From assembly GCF_017348915.1 (NCBI RefSeq), contig NZ_CP071383.1, positions 1,054,001 to 1,118,000 on the forward strand: a stretch of 64,000 nucleotides of DNA, read 5' to 3'. This document shows, piece by piece, positions 45,662 to 55,850 of the stretch (within the stretch, counting starts at the first letter, position 1; every line of letters begins with the position of its first letter). The position numbers were made by a program, and so were the translations under genes. The DNA comes from Leclercia pneumoniae (lineage in GTDB: Bacteria; Pseudomonadota; Gammaproteobacteria; Enterobacterales; Enterobacteriaceae). Below the pieces are notes generated by a model. That model was not told the DNA's origin. It worked only from the letters and a program-made list of their open reading frames with translations, and did no database searches.

Positions 45662-46783
45662 TTACGGACTCGTTGCCCACAGCTCAGCATGTTTCTGCAC
45701 CAGGGTGATCAGCGACCCGCCGTCGGCGACGAAATCACGCATGCGCTGCGCCTCGCTTTTACCCTGTTTCAACATCAGGCCAATCTCCTGAATCGCGCTT
45801 GTCGCCCCCAGCTTTTCGGCTGACGGGGCGACGCGCTCCAGCAACCATGCGATATCCTCTGCAATGGTCTTCTGCTCACCGCTGTGAACATCCGTCAAAA
45901 TGCCCGCCAGACCGTAGCGGCAAGCTTGGAAGCGATTGAACCGATACAGTAGAAAATCCTGCTCCTGATGTTTGTAAGGCCGGGTGGTCAGCAGCCAGTG
46001 CGAGGTGGCCTGAATCAGACCCGCGATATTAATGGCATGGCCCAGCGTCAGGGGGGTGTCCATTACCCGCACCTCCACGGTGCCGAAATGGGGGCTGGGG
46101 CGGATATCCCAGTGCAGATCTTTGATGCTGTCGATCATGCTGGTGGAGCTAAGCCGGCGGAAAAGCCCTTCGAACGCCTGCCAGTTAGGTGCCCAGGGCA
46201 TCAGGCCGTTATCCGGGAAGCCTGAAAAGATATTCAGCCGTGATGAAGCAAACTGGGTGTCGGTGCCCTGCATATAGGGCGAGGAGGCCGCCAGCGCAAT
46301 AAAGTGCGGCACAAAGCGGGATAAACCGTGCAGCAGATAGATAGCGTCGTCACCGGTGCGGCACCCCACGTGCACATGCTGCCCGAAGACCGTCGCCTGT
46401 AAAATCAGGTAGCCAAAGCGCTCCAGGGTGACGTTATAACGCTCGTCGTCGCACACTTCCTGGCGTTGCCATTTCTGGAAGGGGTGGGTACCACCGCCGC
46501 AGATCTGCACATGATGCTCGCTGGCTGCTCGCAGAATGGCCTGCTGGATAGCCGAAAACTGTGCGGCGGCCTGGTCAATGCTCTGGCACACGCCGGTGGC
46601 AATTTCGAGCATGCTTTCGGTGATATCGTGTTTGACTTCACCGGCCTGGATCTCGTTTTCAACCGCGGCAATCAGCGCGGAGGAGTCCTGGCTAAGGTCA
46701 TAGCCCGGTGGGTTGACCACCTGTAGCTCCAGTTCAATGCCAAGCGTGAAGGGTTCAGAGGCGTGGAAGTCAGGTAAAGGCAT
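45662..46783 (-). CDS. ybdK: Glutamate--cysteine ligase-like carboxylate-amine ligase YbdK
   Basis: The 373-residue YbdK/GCS2 protein has the family ATP-binding Glu motif near the start ([12 protein letters not shown]), [18 protein letters not shown] and the C-terminal [10 protein letters not shown] segment. E. coli YbdK has weak gamma-glutamyl-cysteine ligase activity, and its real substrate is unknown. It converges on the ATPase. In E. coli it lies next to ybdJ, so the ATPase gene is an insertion here. Confidence 0.95.
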   Translation of the reverse strand: MPLPDFHASEPFTLGIELELQVVNPPGYDLSQDSSALIAAVENEIQAGEVKHDITESMLEIATGVCQSIDQAAAQFSAIQQAILRAASEHHVQICGGGTHPFQKWQRQEVCDDERYNVTLERFGYLILQATVFGQHVHVGCRTGDDAIYLLHGLSRFVPHFIALAASSPYMQGTDTQFASSRLNIFSGFPDNGLMPWAPNWQAFEGLFRRLSSTSMIDSIKDLHWDIRPSPHFGTVEVRVMDTPLTLGHAINIAGLIQATSHWLLTTRPYKHQEQDFLLYRFNRFQACRYGLAGILTDVHSGEQKTIAEDIAWLLERVAPSAEKLGATSAIQEIGLMLKQGKSEAQRMRDFVADGGSLITLVQKHAELWATSP

Positions 46784-47039
46784 GGCACACTCCGTTGTCA
46801 GGTATCATTTCAGTATAGACAACGCAGGCGGTTCGCCCTCGCTGGTCAGTTGCCGGTATCGGCACACCCCGGCTACTCACCGCGTTTTGCCGGGGCGCGT
46901 TTCATCCCGCCTTGATCTTCACTGACCGTCATTGCCGATTTTTTCTCTCCTTGTCTCCCCATAGCCTCAAAACCCATTGTGCTTTACACTGCGCGCTGCA
47001 AAAATTGAGTTATGAACGATCAGACAGGCGGTAAAAGCG

Positions 47040-47513
47040 ATGAACGGAACAATCACAACGTGGTTTAAAGATAAAGGCTTTGGATTTATCAAAGATGAGA
47101 ACGGTGACAACCGCTATTTTCATGTGATTAAGGTCGCTAACCCTGATCTGATCAAAAAAGATGCGGTGGTGACCTTTGAACCGACCACCAATAACAAAGG
47201 CCTCTCGGCGTATGCCGTGAAGGTGATCCCCGAAAGCAAATACCTCTTTATTGCGGGCGAGCGTGTGAAGCTTACCTCGATCAAATCTTTCGTGGTCTTC
47301 AGTGAGGATGAACCTGTTGAGACCGGGATCGATAAAGAGAACGCGGTGCTTTCAGTAGGGATCCTGATGAGCAATATCAGGCCAAAAGCGGATAAGAAGC
47401 CAGGCGAAATGCGCGCCGTGAAGAAGCTGGCCATCACCACTTTCCAGAACACAACGCTGATCTTCACCGAAGATGAGATCGACATCGATGCCACGGTGAA
47501 GCTGCTGAAGTGA
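47040..47513 (+). CDS. Cold-shock-domain protein with C-terminal extension
   Basis: The 157-residue product has an N-terminal cold-shock domain of about 65 residues (NGTITTWFKDKGFGFIKDENGDNRYFHV, with the RNP1-like KGFGFI). A C-terminal part of about 85 residues (YLFIAGERVKLTSIKSFVVFSEDE...AVKKLAITTFQNTTLIFTEDEIDID) is beta-rich and not a known domain to me. Single-strand nucleic acid binding is expected. A Shine-Dalgarno-like AGGCGGTAAAAGCG lies upstream. Two copies of a TTTATAGG/CCGAAAT hairpin follow near 47520-47560. Confidence 0.8.
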   Translation: MNGTITTWFKDKGFGFIKDENGDNRYFHVIKVANPDLIKKDAVVTFEPTTNNKGLSAYAVKVIPESKYLFIAGERVKLTSIKSFVVFSEDEPVETGIDKENAVLSVGILMSNIRPKADKKPGEMRAVKKLAITTFQNTTLIFTEDEIDIDATVKLLK

Positions 47514-47576
47514 TCCTGTGCCGAAATTCTGCAGCAATGAGAAGCAGAATTTCGGCTTTATAGGTTGTCTCTGCAC

Positions 47577-48032
47577 TTACTGTGCCGCGCCGGACGACTC
47601 CTTCACAAATTCCTCCAGCATCCACACCATGTCATGCAGTAGCCCCGTAAGTGAACTCTCCACGCTGGCTGGCAACGTTCCGCCCAGAACGGCCTGCGTC
47701 AACGCCAGGGCATAATCCACCTGAACGGTTATCTCCTGCCAGCACGCCGGCACGCTGGTGCTGAATCTTTCACCTTCGATCAACTGCGCAATCAGTTCCG
47801 GGGAAGGCTCGCTCGTGTCGCACTCCCGCATCTGCCCAAGGGTTTGCAGCAGCTTTTCGCAGAGGGCTTTACGCGTGTCGTGCGCGTCGGTCTCCTTCAG
47901 CACGCTAACCAGTGCCGCGCTGATATCAGCCAGTTCGGGAAGTTCTGCCGTCGTGGCAAGCGGCGTATCGATCAGTTGCTGAACTAACGCGTTAGTGGAT
48001 GAGGCGTAAACGTATGTCGATTTTGTTGTCAT
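47577..48032 (-). CDS. Protein of unknown function
   Basis: The product is 151 residues from the ATG at 48032 (AAGGAATAC upstream). It is mostly helical (NALVQQLIDTPL, ISAALVSVLKETDAHDTRKALCEKLLQTL, VDYALALTQAVLGG, LLHDMVWMLEEFVKES), acidic and soluble, with no signal peptide. I recognise no family. The long frame upstream of this start is not coding. It converges on the cold-shock-domain gene. Confidence 0.6.
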   Translation of the reverse strand: MTTKSTYVYASSTNALVQQLIDTPLATTAELPELADISAALVSVLKETDAHDTRKALCEKLLQTLGQMRECDTSEPSPELIAQLIEGERFSTSVPACWQEITVQVDYALALTQAVLGGTLPASVESSLTGLLHDMVWMLEEFVKESSGAAQ

Positions 48033-48419
48033 GTCGTATTCCTTCTCTATAAAAGCTCCTGACAGCGAAATTTTCTGTGCTCGTGAGGGGTAGCACTGAC
48101 GGAGGTAGGAATACCGTACACGACAAAACGGCCAGCCAACCGGCTGCTCCGCCAGCGCTACCGCGATTTTAACGGCGTGGCAAAGTGAATGTCGTGTCAT
48201 CCTGTCTGGGTTCCTACACCCGGTTGCAGAGCGCCCGCAACTCAGGCACTTTACGGCCCCGCCCTGGCAAATAACAGTCAAAACCGCGAAATGCACCCGC
48301 TAACTTTTCGATTTGCGAGGCGCTTTCCAGAATGTCGGGATCCAGGCGTAAAAATCCTCTGTTCGCCTGCTTTTTATCCTGATATAACAAAGTCTTTACA
48401 TTTCAAAGGGGGGGGCACC
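48033..48419. other. 387-bp gap before the acetyltransferase
   Basis: I see no gene. It includes GC-rich palindromic debris (CAGCCAACCGGCTG near 48130) and the start regions of both flanking genes. No clear promoter was found by eye. Confidence 0.4.
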
Positions 48420-49118
48420 GTGCCGGAAATTAATGAATTTGGTCAGACTGTTAATGACGTCGTTCCCGGCTGGAATGGCGCACGCGTTTTACCCCGCTCG
48501 CTTCTGCCAGGACGCTTCTGCCGACTGGAGCCGCTGGATGCCGCCCGCCACGCCGTCGATCTGTTTGAGGCTTTTGCGCTGGGTGATGGCAGCGACTGGA
48601 CGTGGATGGCCAGTAACCTGCCGGAAAGCGTGGAGGTCACCCGACACTGGCTGCTGGGCAAAGTCATGGACGATGCCCTGGTGCCCTATGCGGTGATTGA
48701 TACCCGCACGGACCAGGCCGTGGGGGTAGTGTGTTACATGGCGATCGACCGCCAGATGGGAACGGTAGAAATTGGTCACGTGACCTGGTCGCGTAAAATG
48801 CGTCACAGCCCGATGGGTACCGAAGCCATCTGGCTGCTGTTGAAAAATGCTTTCGCGCACGGCTATCGTCGGCTGGAGTGGAAGTGCGACTCAATGAACG
48901 TGGTCTCGCGCCGGGCCGCCGAACGGCTGGGGTTCACCTGGGAAGGGCGGTTGCGACAAAAAATTGTGCGCAAGGGCCGAACGCGCGACAGCGATATGCT
49001 TTCGATTATCGATGGTGAGTGGCCAAAAAAAGAGGCGGCGCTGTGTGCCTGGCTGGCGGCGGAGAATTTTGACGGGGAAGGGCGGCAGATTAAAAAACTG
49101 GAAGCGTTTCGCGAATAA
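48420..49118 (+). CDS. GNAT-family N-acetyltransferase (RimJ/RimL-like)
   Basis: The product is 232 residues from the GTG at 48420 (AAGGGGGGGGCACC upstream). The acetyltransferase domain shows GTVEIGHVTWS, SPMGTEAIWLLLKNAF and YRRLEWKCDSMNVVSRRAAERLGFTWEG, the acetyl-CoA-binding loop of the RimJ/RimL subgroup. The target (protein, amino acid or antibiotic) is unknown. A palindromic repeat follows before convergent betA. Confidence 0.85.
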   Translation: MPEINEFGQTVNDVVPGWNGARVLPRSLLPGRFCRLEPLDAARHAVDLFEAFALGDGSDWTWMASNLPESVEVTRHWLLGKVMDDALVPYAVIDTRTDQAVGVVCYMAIDRQMGTVEIGHVTWSRKMRHSPMGTEAIWLLLKNAFAHGYRRLEWKCDSMNVVSRRAAERLGFTWEGRLRQKIVRKGRTRDSDMLSIIDGEWPKKEAALCAWLAAENFDGEGRQIKKLEAFRE

Positions 49119-49120
49119 TC

Positions 49121-49152
49121 CCCCTCTCCAGTGAGGAGAGGAGGAGAGGTGA
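49121..49152. repeat. CCCCTCTCC palindromic repeat, degenerate
   Basis: A weak copy of the 7748 family (CCCTCTCC...GGAGAGG) between the convergent acetyltransferase and betA genes. Confidence 0.5.
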
Positions 49153-49160
49153 AGGACGAC

Positions 49161-50825
49161 TTACCGGCGAACCGGTGCGCCGTTCGCCACATAATAGGCT
49201 GCCGTGCTTTTCGCCAGCGGCTCGCGCCCGCGGATCGCATCAGCAATTTTCTCGCCAATCATAATGGTGGTGGCGTTCAGGTTGCCGGTGATGATTTGCG
49301 GCATGATCGACGCATCCACCACGCGTAACCCTTCCAGCCCGTGAACACGGCCTTCGCCGTCTACCACCGCCATCTCGTCGTAGCCCATCTTGCAGGTGCC
49401 GCACGGGTGGAAGGCGGTTTCAGCGTGGTTACGCACGAACTCGTCCAGCTGCTCGTCGGTCTGGCACTCCACGCCCGGGCTGATTTCCCGGCCACGGTAT
49501 TTGTCCAGCGCGGGCTGGTGCATGATCTCGCGGGTGATGCGGATCGCGTCGCGGAACTCCTGCCAGTCCTGTTCATGGGACATGTAGTTAAACAGGATCG
49601 CCGGATGCTGATGCGGGTCGCGGGATTTGATCCGCACGTGCCCGCGGCTCGGCGAGCGCATGGAGCCGACGTGACACTGGAAGCCGTGCTCTTTCACCGC
49701 GTTCGAGCCGTTGTAGTTAATCGCTACCGGCAGGAAGTGGTACTGAATGTTCGGCCATTCGAACTCCTCGCGGCTGCGGATAAACCCGCCCGCTTCGAAG
49801 TGGTTGCTTGCGCCCACGCCGGTGCCGCCAAACAGCCACTCCGCACCAATCTTCGGCTGGTTCCACCACTGCAGGGCAGGGTAGAGGGAGACCGGCTCTT
49901 TGCATTCGTACTGGAGATACATCTCCAGGTGATCCTGCAAGTTCTCACCCACGCCGGGTAAGTCATGCACCAGCGGAATGTCGAACTGCTTCAGCAGTTC
50001 AGCGCTGCCCACGCCGGAGCGTTGAAGGATCTGTGGAGAGGCAATCGCCCCCGCGCACAGCAGCACTTCTTTATTCGCCGTTGCTTTCGACGGGATAGTG
50101 CTTTCGCCCTCCAGCCACTCGACGCCCACCGCGCGTTTGCCGTCAAAGATAATGTGATCGGTCATGGCGTGAGTGCGGATGGTCAGGTTCGGGCGCGGCT
50201 TCGCCTGGTCCAGATAGCCGCGCGCGGTGCTGGCGCGTCGACCCTGCGGCGTGACCGTGCGATCCATCGGCCCGAAGCCTTCCTGCTGGTAGCCATTGAG
50301 ATCGTCGGTGCGCGGATAACCCGCCTGCACGCCCGCTTCTACCATCGCCTCGAACAGCGGGTTCACGCCCGGTTTAGAGGTGGTAACGCTCACCGGACCG
50401 TCGCCGCCGTGGTAGTCATTCGAACCCACGTCGCGGGTCTCCGCCTTGCGGTAGTAGGGCAGGCAGTTGAGATAGCTCCAGTGCTCCAGCCCGGTTTCCT
50501 TCGCCCAGTTATCCAGATCCATGGCGTTACCGCGCACGTAGCACATGCCGTTGATTAGCGATGAGCCGCCCAGACCTTTACCGCGTCCGCACTCCATGCG
50601 ACGGTTGTTCATATACGGCTCTGGTTCGGTTTCATACGCCCAGTTGTAGCGCTTGCCCTGCAGCGGAAACGCCAGCGCGGCGGGCATCTGGGTGCGGAAG
50701 TCAAAACGGTAATCCGGGCCGCCCGCTTCAAGCAGCAGCACGGTGGTGTTCGGATCTTCAGTCAGTCGTGTTGCCAGCACGTTGCCGGCAGAGCCGGCTC
50801 CGATAATGATGTAGTCAAATTGCAA
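49161..50825 (-). CDS. betA: Choline dehydrogenase
   Basis: This 554-residue GMC-family FAD enzyme oxidises choline to betaine aldehyde at the membrane. The FAD motif [13 protein letters not shown] lies at residues about 9-21. The GMC signatures [11 protein letters not shown] and [17 protein letters not shown] and the catalytic His in HPCGTCKMG are present. It starts with TTG at 50825, with GGGAGG 6 nt upstream. It lies 13 bp after betB in the betIBA operon. Confidence 0.97.
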   Translation of the reverse strand: MQFDYIIIGAGSAGNVLATRLTEDPNTTVLLLEAGGPDYRFDFRTQMPAALAFPLQGKRYNWAYETEPEPYMNNRRMECGRGKGLGGSSLINGMCYVRGNAMDLDNWAKETGLEHWSYLNCLPYYRKAETRDVGSNDYHGGDGPVSVTTSKPGVNPLFEAMVEAGVQAGYPRTDDLNGYQQEGFGPMDRTVTPQGRRASTARGYLDQAKPRPNLTIRTHAMTDHIIFDGKRAVGVEWLEGESTIPSKATANKEVLLCAGAIASPQILQRSGVGSAELLKQFDIPLVHDLPGVGENLQDHLEMYLQYECKEPVSLYPALQWWNQPKIGAEWLFGGTGVGASNHFEAGGFIRSREEFEWPNIQYHFLPVAINYNGSNAVKEHGFQCHVGSMRSPSRGHVRIKSRDPHQHPAILFNYMSHEQDWQEFRDAIRITREIMHQPALDKYRGREISPGVECQTDEQLDEFVRNHAETAFHPCGTCKMGYDEMAVVDGEGRVHGLEGLRVVDASIMPQIITGNLNATTIMIGEKIADAIRGREPLAKSTAAYYVANGAPVRR

Positions 50826-50838
50826 ATAAACCTCCCGG

Positions 50839-52311
50839 TTAAAATATGGACTGGAATTTAGCCATCTCAACCTGGATGGACTTCACCTGGGTATAGCTCT
50901 GGAGCGTCATCACTCCGTTCTCGCGGCCAATGCCGGAGTGTTTATAGCCGCCGACCGGCATCTCTGCGGCGGATTCACCCCAGGTGTTGATCCAGCAGAT
51001 GCCCGCTTCGAGCTGATGAATGGCGCCGTGGGCGCGGTTCAAATCGGCGGTGACGATGCCCGCCGCCAGCCCGTAGTCGGTGTCGTTGGCGCGACGAATC
51101 GCTTCCTCGTCGGTTTCATAGGTGAGGATGGACATCACCGGCCCGAAGATCTCCTCGCGCACGATAGTCATCTCGTCGGTGCAGTCGGTGAACACGGTCG
51201 GGGCCACCCACGCACCGTTGTCAAAGCCTTCACCTTTCAGCACGTCGCCGCCGCACAGCACGCGCGCGCCTTCCTCTTTGCCTTTGGCGATGTAGCGCAG
51301 CACGTTTTCGCGGTGCGGGAAGCTGACCAGCGGGCCGAAGTTGGTGTTTTCATCGAACAGGTCGCCCGCATGGATGCGGCCCACGCGCTCGACAATTTTC
51401 TGCTCAAATGCGGCTTTAAATTTTGCAGGCACAAACACGCGGGTGCCGTTAGTGCACACCTGGCCGGAGCTGAAGAAGTTGGCCATCATGGCGATGTCTG
51501 CCGCAAGATCGAGATCCGCATCATCGAAAATAATCAGCGGTGATTTGCCGCCCAATTCCATCGTCACCTCTTTCAGGGACGAGGCAGCCGAGTTCGCCAT
51601 CACCTTTTTGCCGCTGGCGACGCCGCCGGTAAAGGAGACCTTCTCGATGCCCGGATGTTCGGTCAGGAACTGGCCGGTTTCCGCGCCCACGCCCGGCAGG
51701 ACGTTAAACACGCCGTCCGGCAGACCCGCCTCGGTATAAATTTCGGCAAGTTTCAGGGCGGTGAGCGGAGTAACCTCACTCGGTTTGAAGATCATTGCGT
51801 TGCCCGCCGCCAGCGCCGGGGCAGATTTCCACAGGGCGATCTGAATGGGGTAGTTCCACGCGCCGATCCCCGCCACCACGCCCAGCGGCTCGCGACGGGT
51901 GTAGACGAATGAGGTATCGCGCAGCGGGATCTGGCTCCCTTCCAGTGCCGGGATCAGGCCCGCATAGTACTCCAGCACGTCCGCGCCGGTGACGATGTCG
52001 ACGGTGCTGGTTTCAGAAAACGCTTTACCGGTATCGAGGGTTTCCAGCTTCGCCAGTTCGTCGTTACGTTCGCGCAGGATCTCCACGGCGCGGCGCAGAA
52101 TGCGCGAACGCTCCATGGCGGTCATCGCTGCCCAGATTTTTTGCCCGCGCTGTGCGCTTTCAACCGCGCGGTCGACATCCTCGCGCCCGGCGGCCTGTAC
52201 GGTCGCCAGAACTTCGCCGTTGGCCGGGTTGATGGTCTCGAAGGTGCGACCGCTGGTGGCCGATGTATAACCACCATTGATATAAAGCTGCTGTTCTGCC
52301 ATTCGGGACAT
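50839..52311 (-). CDS. betB: NAD(P)-dependent betaine aldehyde dehydrogenase
   Basis: The 490-residue aldehyde dehydrogenase makes glycine betaine, a compatible solute, from betaine aldehyde. It follows E. coli BetB almost exactly. Catalytic Glu in MELGGKSP and Cys in [13 protein letters not shown] are present. It lies between betI and betA in the operon and so is regulated by choline and osmotic stress through BetI. Confidence 0.98.
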   Translation of the reverse strand: MSRMAEQQLYINGGYTSATSGRTFETINPANGEVLATVQAAGREDVDRAVESAQRGQKIWAAMTAMERSRILRRAVEILRERNDELAKLETLDTGKAFSETSTVDIVTGADVLEYYAGLIPALEGSQIPLRDTSFVYTRREPLGVVAGIGAWNYPIQIALWKSAPALAAGNAMIFKPSEVTPLTALKLAEIYTEAGLPDGVFNVLPGVGAETGQFLTEHPGIEKVSFTGGVASGKKVMANSAASSLKEVTMELGGKSPLIIFDDADLDLAADIAMMANFFSSGQVCTNGTRVFVPAKFKAAFEQKIVERVGRIHAGDLFDENTNFGPLVSFPHRENVLRYIAKGKEEGARVLCGGDVLKGEGFDNGAWVAPTVFTDCTDEMTIVREEIFGPVMSILTYETDEEAIRRANDTDYGLAAGIVTADLNRAHGAIHQLEAGICWINTWGESAAEMPVGGYKHSGIGRENGVMTLQSYTQVKSIQVEMAKFQSIF

Positions 52312-52324
52312 AATTTCTCCTCGG

Positions 52325-52912
52325 TTAATCGGTCGGTAAATGCTGGCTAATAAAGTGGCTGGTGAGCGACTGGGCCAGGTTTTTGTCCAGCGGTTTGCCG
52401 CTCAGTGCGGCGCGTAGCCACAGCCCGTCAATCAGGGCCGCCAGTCCGTATCCTGCCTCCTGCGCCTGGTCACGCGGCAGTTCACGACGAAACTCGTACA
52501 CCAGATTCGACAGCAGGCGGCGGCTGCTCACCTGCTGCAATCGATAAAGCATCGGCTGGTGCATACTGCTCGCCCAGAAGGCCAGCCAGGCTTTCATCGC
52601 CGCGCTGCTTACCTGGGTTTCATCAAAGTTGCCGCCGACAATCGCCTGTAATCGCTGCTCCGCGCTGCCGTTGGGCAACGCATGTAAACGGCTTAATACC
52701 GCATCGCGCAGCTGGCCGGTAATGTCGCGCATGGTCGCTTCCAGCAGACCGTTTTTGTCTTTGAAATAGTGACTGATGATCCCCGTGGACACGCCCGCCC
52801 GACGGGCGATCTGCGCGATGGTCGCATCGTGCATGCCCACCTCATTTATTGCTTCCAGCGTGGCGTCGATCAGTTGCCTGCGCCGGATTGGCTGCATCCC
52901 CACTTTGGGCAT
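52325..52912 (-). CDS. betI: Choline-responsive TetR repressor BetI
   Basis: The 195-residue repressor starts at the ATG at 52912 (GGAG 8 nt upstream), matching the E. coli N terminus [20 protein letters not shown]. The TetR helix-turn-helix [20 protein letters not shown] is intact. It represses betIBA and betT and is released by choline. It sits 13 bp before betB. Confidence 0.98.
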   Translation of the reverse strand: MPKVGMQPIRRRQLIDATLEAINEVGMHDATIAQIARRAGVSTGIISHYFKDKNGLLEATMRDITGQLRDAVLSRLHALPNGSAEQRLQAIVGGNFDETQVSSAAMKAWLAFWASSMHQPMLYRLQQVSSRRLLSNLVYEFRRELPRDQAQEAGYGLAALIDGLWLRAALSGKPLDKNLAQSLTSHFISQHLPTD

Positions 52913-52958
52913 TTTTGCCACTCCATTCATCAGCGTTTGTAATACATTAAAGCGGTTT

Positions 52959-52979
52959 TTGATTGGACGTTCAATATAA
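52959..52979. promoter_or_regulatory. BetI operator
   Basis: TTGATTGGACGTTCAATATAA contains the imperfect palindrome TTGGACGTTCAA (complement TTGAACGTCCAA). It agrees with the BetI site known between betI and betT in E. coli and Vibrio. It lies between the divergent betI and betT starts. Confidence 0.78.
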
Positions 52980-53040
52980 AATGTGTCTTAATTGTTGCGG
53001 ATTTGGATTTCAATAGTTACAAAAACAGTGGGGATACTGG

Positions 53041-55074
53041 ATGACAGACCTTTCACAAGACAGAGAAAAAGACAAAATCAACCCGGTCGTTTTTTATACT
53101 TCCGCCGGGCTGATTTTGTTGTTTTCCCTGACGACGATCTTCTTTCGTGATTTTTCTGCCGAGTGGATTGGGCGCACCCTCAACTGGGTGTCGAAAACCT
53201 TTGGCTGGTACTATCTGCTGGCGGCGACGCTCTATATCGTCTTCGTGGTGTGCATTGCCTGCTCGCGCTTCGGTTCGGTGAAGCTCGGGCCGGAGCAGTC
53301 AAAGCCCGAGTTCAGCCTGCTGAGCTGGGCCGCGATGCTCTTTGCCGCAGGCATCGGCATCGATTTGATGTTCTTCTCCGTAGCCGAGCCGGTCACGCAG
53401 TATATGCAGCCGCCGGAAGGGGCGGGGCAGACCATGGAGGCTGCGCGCCAGGCGATGGTCTGGACGCTGTTCCACTACGGCCTGACCGGCTGGTCGATGT
53501 ACGCTCTGATGGGGATGGCGCTCGGATACTTCAGCTATCGTTATAATTTGCCCCTGACCATCCGCTCTGCCCTCTATCCGATTTTCGGTAAAAAAATCAA
53601 CGGGCCCATTGGACACAGCGTAGATATTGCGGCGGTGATCGGTACCATCTTCGGCATCGCTACCACGCTGGGTATCGGTGTGGTGCAGCTTAACTACGGG
53701 CTGAGCGTGCTGTTTGATATCCCGGATTCGATGGCGGCCAAGGCGGCGCTGATTGCGCTGTCGGTGATTATCGCCACCATTTCTGTCACCTCCGGCGTGG
53801 ATAAAGGGATCCGCGTGCTCTCCGAGCTGAACGTCGCGCTGGCGTTGGGGCTGATTCTGTTCGTGCTGTTTATGGGCGACACCTCGTTCCTGCTTAACGC
53901 GCTGGTGCTGAACGTTGGCGACTACGTGAACCGCTTTATGGGCATGACGCTGAACAGCTTTGCCTTTGACCGCCCGGTGGAGTGGATGAACAGCTGGACG
54001 CTCTTCTTCTGGGCGTGGTGGGTGGCCTGGTCGCCGTTTGTTGGCCTGTTCCTGGCGCGTATTTCGCGCGGACGCACCATTCGCCAGTTCGTGCTGGGGA
54101 CGCTGATTATCCCGTTCACCTTTACCCTGCTGTGGCTCTCTGTGTTCGGCAACAGTGCCCTGCACGAGATTATCCATGGCAATGCGACCTTTGCTCAGGA
54201 GGCGATGGCGCACCCGGAGCGCGGTTTCTACAGCCTGCTGGCGCAGTATCCGGCGTTCACCTTTAGCGCCTCCGTGGCGACCATTACCGGCCTGCTGTTC
54301 TACGTCACCTCGGCGGATTCCGGTGCGCTGGTGCTGGGGAACTTCACCTCGAAGCTGAAGGACATCAACAGCGACGCGCCAAACTGGATCCGCATCTTCT
54401 GGTCGGTCGCTATTGGCCTGCTGACGCTCGGCATGCTGATGACCAACGGCATTTCCGCCCTGCAGAACACCACGGTGATCATGGGGCTGCCGTTCAGCTT
54501 TGTGATCTTCTTCGTGATGGCCGGGCTGTACAAATCGCTGAAGGTGGAAGACTACCGCCGCGAAAGTGCCAATCGCGACACCGCCCCGCGCCCGATGGGC
54601 TCGCAGGACCGCCTGAGCTGGAAGAAACGTCTGTCGCGCCTGATGAACTACCCGGGCACGCGTTACACCAAACAGATGATGGAGACGGTCTGCTTCCCGG
54701 CAATGGAAGAGGTGGCTCAGGAGCTGAAGCTGCGCGGCGCGCGCGTCGAGCTGAAAAGCCTGCCGCCGGAGGAGGGCGAAACCCTGGGGCACCTGGATCT
54801 GCTGGTGGATATGGGCGACGAGCAGAACTTTGTTTACCAGATCTGGCCGCAGCAGTATTCCGTGCCCGGCTTTACCTATCGGGCCCGCAGCGGGAAATCA
54901 ACCTACTACCGGCTTGAGACGTTCCTGCTGGAGGGCAGCCAGGGCAATGACCTGATGGATTACAGCAAGGAGCAGGTCATTACGGATATTCTGGACCAGT
55001 ATGAACGGCACCTGAACTTTATCCACCTGCACAGGGAAGCGCCGGGGAACAGTGTGATGTTCCCGGATGTGTAA
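53041..55074 (+). CDS. betT: High-affinity choline transporter BetT (BCCT family)
   Basis: The 677-residue BCCT carrier has 12 transmembrane segments (through about residue 500) and a long C-terminal cytoplasmic domain of about 170 residues, as E. coli BetT has. The conserved BCCT signature is FFWAWWVAWSPFVGLFLARISRGRTIR. It imports choline driven by the proton gradient; osmotic stress activates it through the C-terminal domain. It is divergent from betIBA and ends at a strong terminator. Confidence 0.98.
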   Translation: MTDLSQDREKDKINPVVFYTSAGLILLFSLTTIFFRDFSAEWIGRTLNWVSKTFGWYYLLAATLYIVFVVCIACSRFGSVKLGPEQSKPEFSLLSWAAMLFAAGIGIDLMFFSVAEPVTQYMQPPEGAGQTMEAARQAMVWTLFHYGLTGWSMYALMGMALGYFSYRYNLPLTIRSALYPIFGKKINGPIGHSVDIAAVIGTIFGIATTLGIGVVQLNYGLSVLFDIPDSMAAKAALIALSVIIATISVTSGVDKGIRVLSELNVALALGLILFVLFMGDTSFLLNALVLNVGDYVNRFMGMTLNSFAFDRPVEWMNSWTLFFWAWWVAWSPFVGLFLARISRGRTIRQFVLGTLIIPFTFTLLWLSVFGNSALHEIIHGNATFAQEAMAHPERGFYSLLAQYPAFTFSASVATITGLLFYVTSADSGALVLGNFTSKLKDINSDAPNWIRIFWSVAIGLLTLGMLMTNGISALQNTTVIMGLPFSFVIFFVMAGLYKSLKVEDYRRESANRDTAPRPMGSQDRLSWKKRLSRLMNYPGTRYTKQMMETVCFPAMEEVAQELKLRGARVELKSLPPEEGETLGHLDLLVDMGDEQNFVYQIWPQQYSVPGFTYRARSGKSTYYRLETFLLEGSQGNDLMDYSKEQVITDILDQYERHLNFIHLHREAPGNSVMFPDV

Positions 55075-55418
55075 GCTGGAGTGTTAAAATAAGAGCGGCG
55101 CCATGCGTAAGTGTGGTGCCGTTTTTTTTGGCGTAAGCGCCAGGCACCACGAAAAACGGTATGTGTTTGGGGTTAGGGATGAATGGCTAATCTGTGCCAG
55201 AAGCGGACTTTCGGGGCACAGTCAGTGCCCGCTGATTTCTTATCATAAATTTCCGGGACTGCCAGAGTGGCAACTTTGTCAAAGCATTCCGCTTTGATCA
55301 TATCGTTGCCAGCAAAAGACTTATCGATAAGGGTTAACCATGCCTATGTTTCAATAATAATTCGGAATGCGTACTCAGTGGTCAAACCGATTACAGAGAA
55401 CGCAGTCCCTCAGGTAAA
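55075..55418. other. Gap after betT with scattered repeat fragments
   Basis: No gene is seen. It holds the betT terminator, an inverted repeat CTGTGCC/GGCACAG (55192-55198 and 55215-55221) around AGAAGCGGACTTTCG, and AT-rich debris. This marks the left edge of a patchwork region. Confidence 0.45.
55096..55129 (+). terminator. Rho-independent terminator of betT
   Basis: The 11-bp stem CGGCGCCATGC/GTGTGGTGCCG (three G-U pairs), GTAA loop and T8 lie 21 bp past the betT stop. Confidence 0.9.
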
Positions 55419-55850
55419 TCAGCCCTCAGGTATCCAACGTTGTTCTGTCGCTTCTTCATCGTAACGTACACCGGCTGGAAGGGATATTAGCTCAATTAAT
55501 ATGCCAAACGGCGTCATGCCGAACCACGTCTGGTTACCTTTACCCTCTTCCTGTGCGAAACAGTCTGACGGCCCGTCGAACATTTGCGCTCCGTGTAAAC
55601 GCATGTTGGCAGCAGTCTTATGGATATCATCAGTATACAGCGAGAAGTGATTAATTCCCGGCTGGCCAGGATTGGCAGAATGTTCCTGAACAGTGGGGGA
55701 GGTCTGAAACAGTTCAACGTTACAACCGTTAGCCAGACGTAACATGGCTAACCCGGTAAGGTTCATTTCAGCGGGAAAACCATTCAGAGGGGACATTTTA
55801 TCTCCTGTTATGGTCTGATCCGGATTGTCAGGCGGCACTAACCCCAATGC
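55419..55850 (-). pseudogene. VOC (glyoxalase/dioxygenase) family protein, 5' truncated
   Basis: The remnant keeps the C-terminal VOC module (LTGLAMLRLANGCNVELFQ...GINHFSLYTDDIHKTAANMRLHGAQMF...TPFGILIELISL). The N-terminal 40 or so residues with the first metal ligand (a typical HxGxTVxD segment) are missing. The reading frame instead runs into sequence of the MFS gene near 55850. An ATG at 55796 with AGGAGAT upstream could still start a short 126-residue product. Its closest partner in the window is the other VOC remnant at 61171. Confidence 0.75.

Noticed and set aside
48033..48296. N-terminal extension of the gene at 47577
   Set aside because: A good Shine-Dalgarno supports the ATG at 48032, and the extension crosses palindromic noncoding DNA.
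53299..54792. 497-codon open frame antisense to betT
   Set aside because: It lies wholly inside the well-conserved betT gene, is very rich in Arg, His and Gln, and reflects high-GC third-position bias of the real gene.
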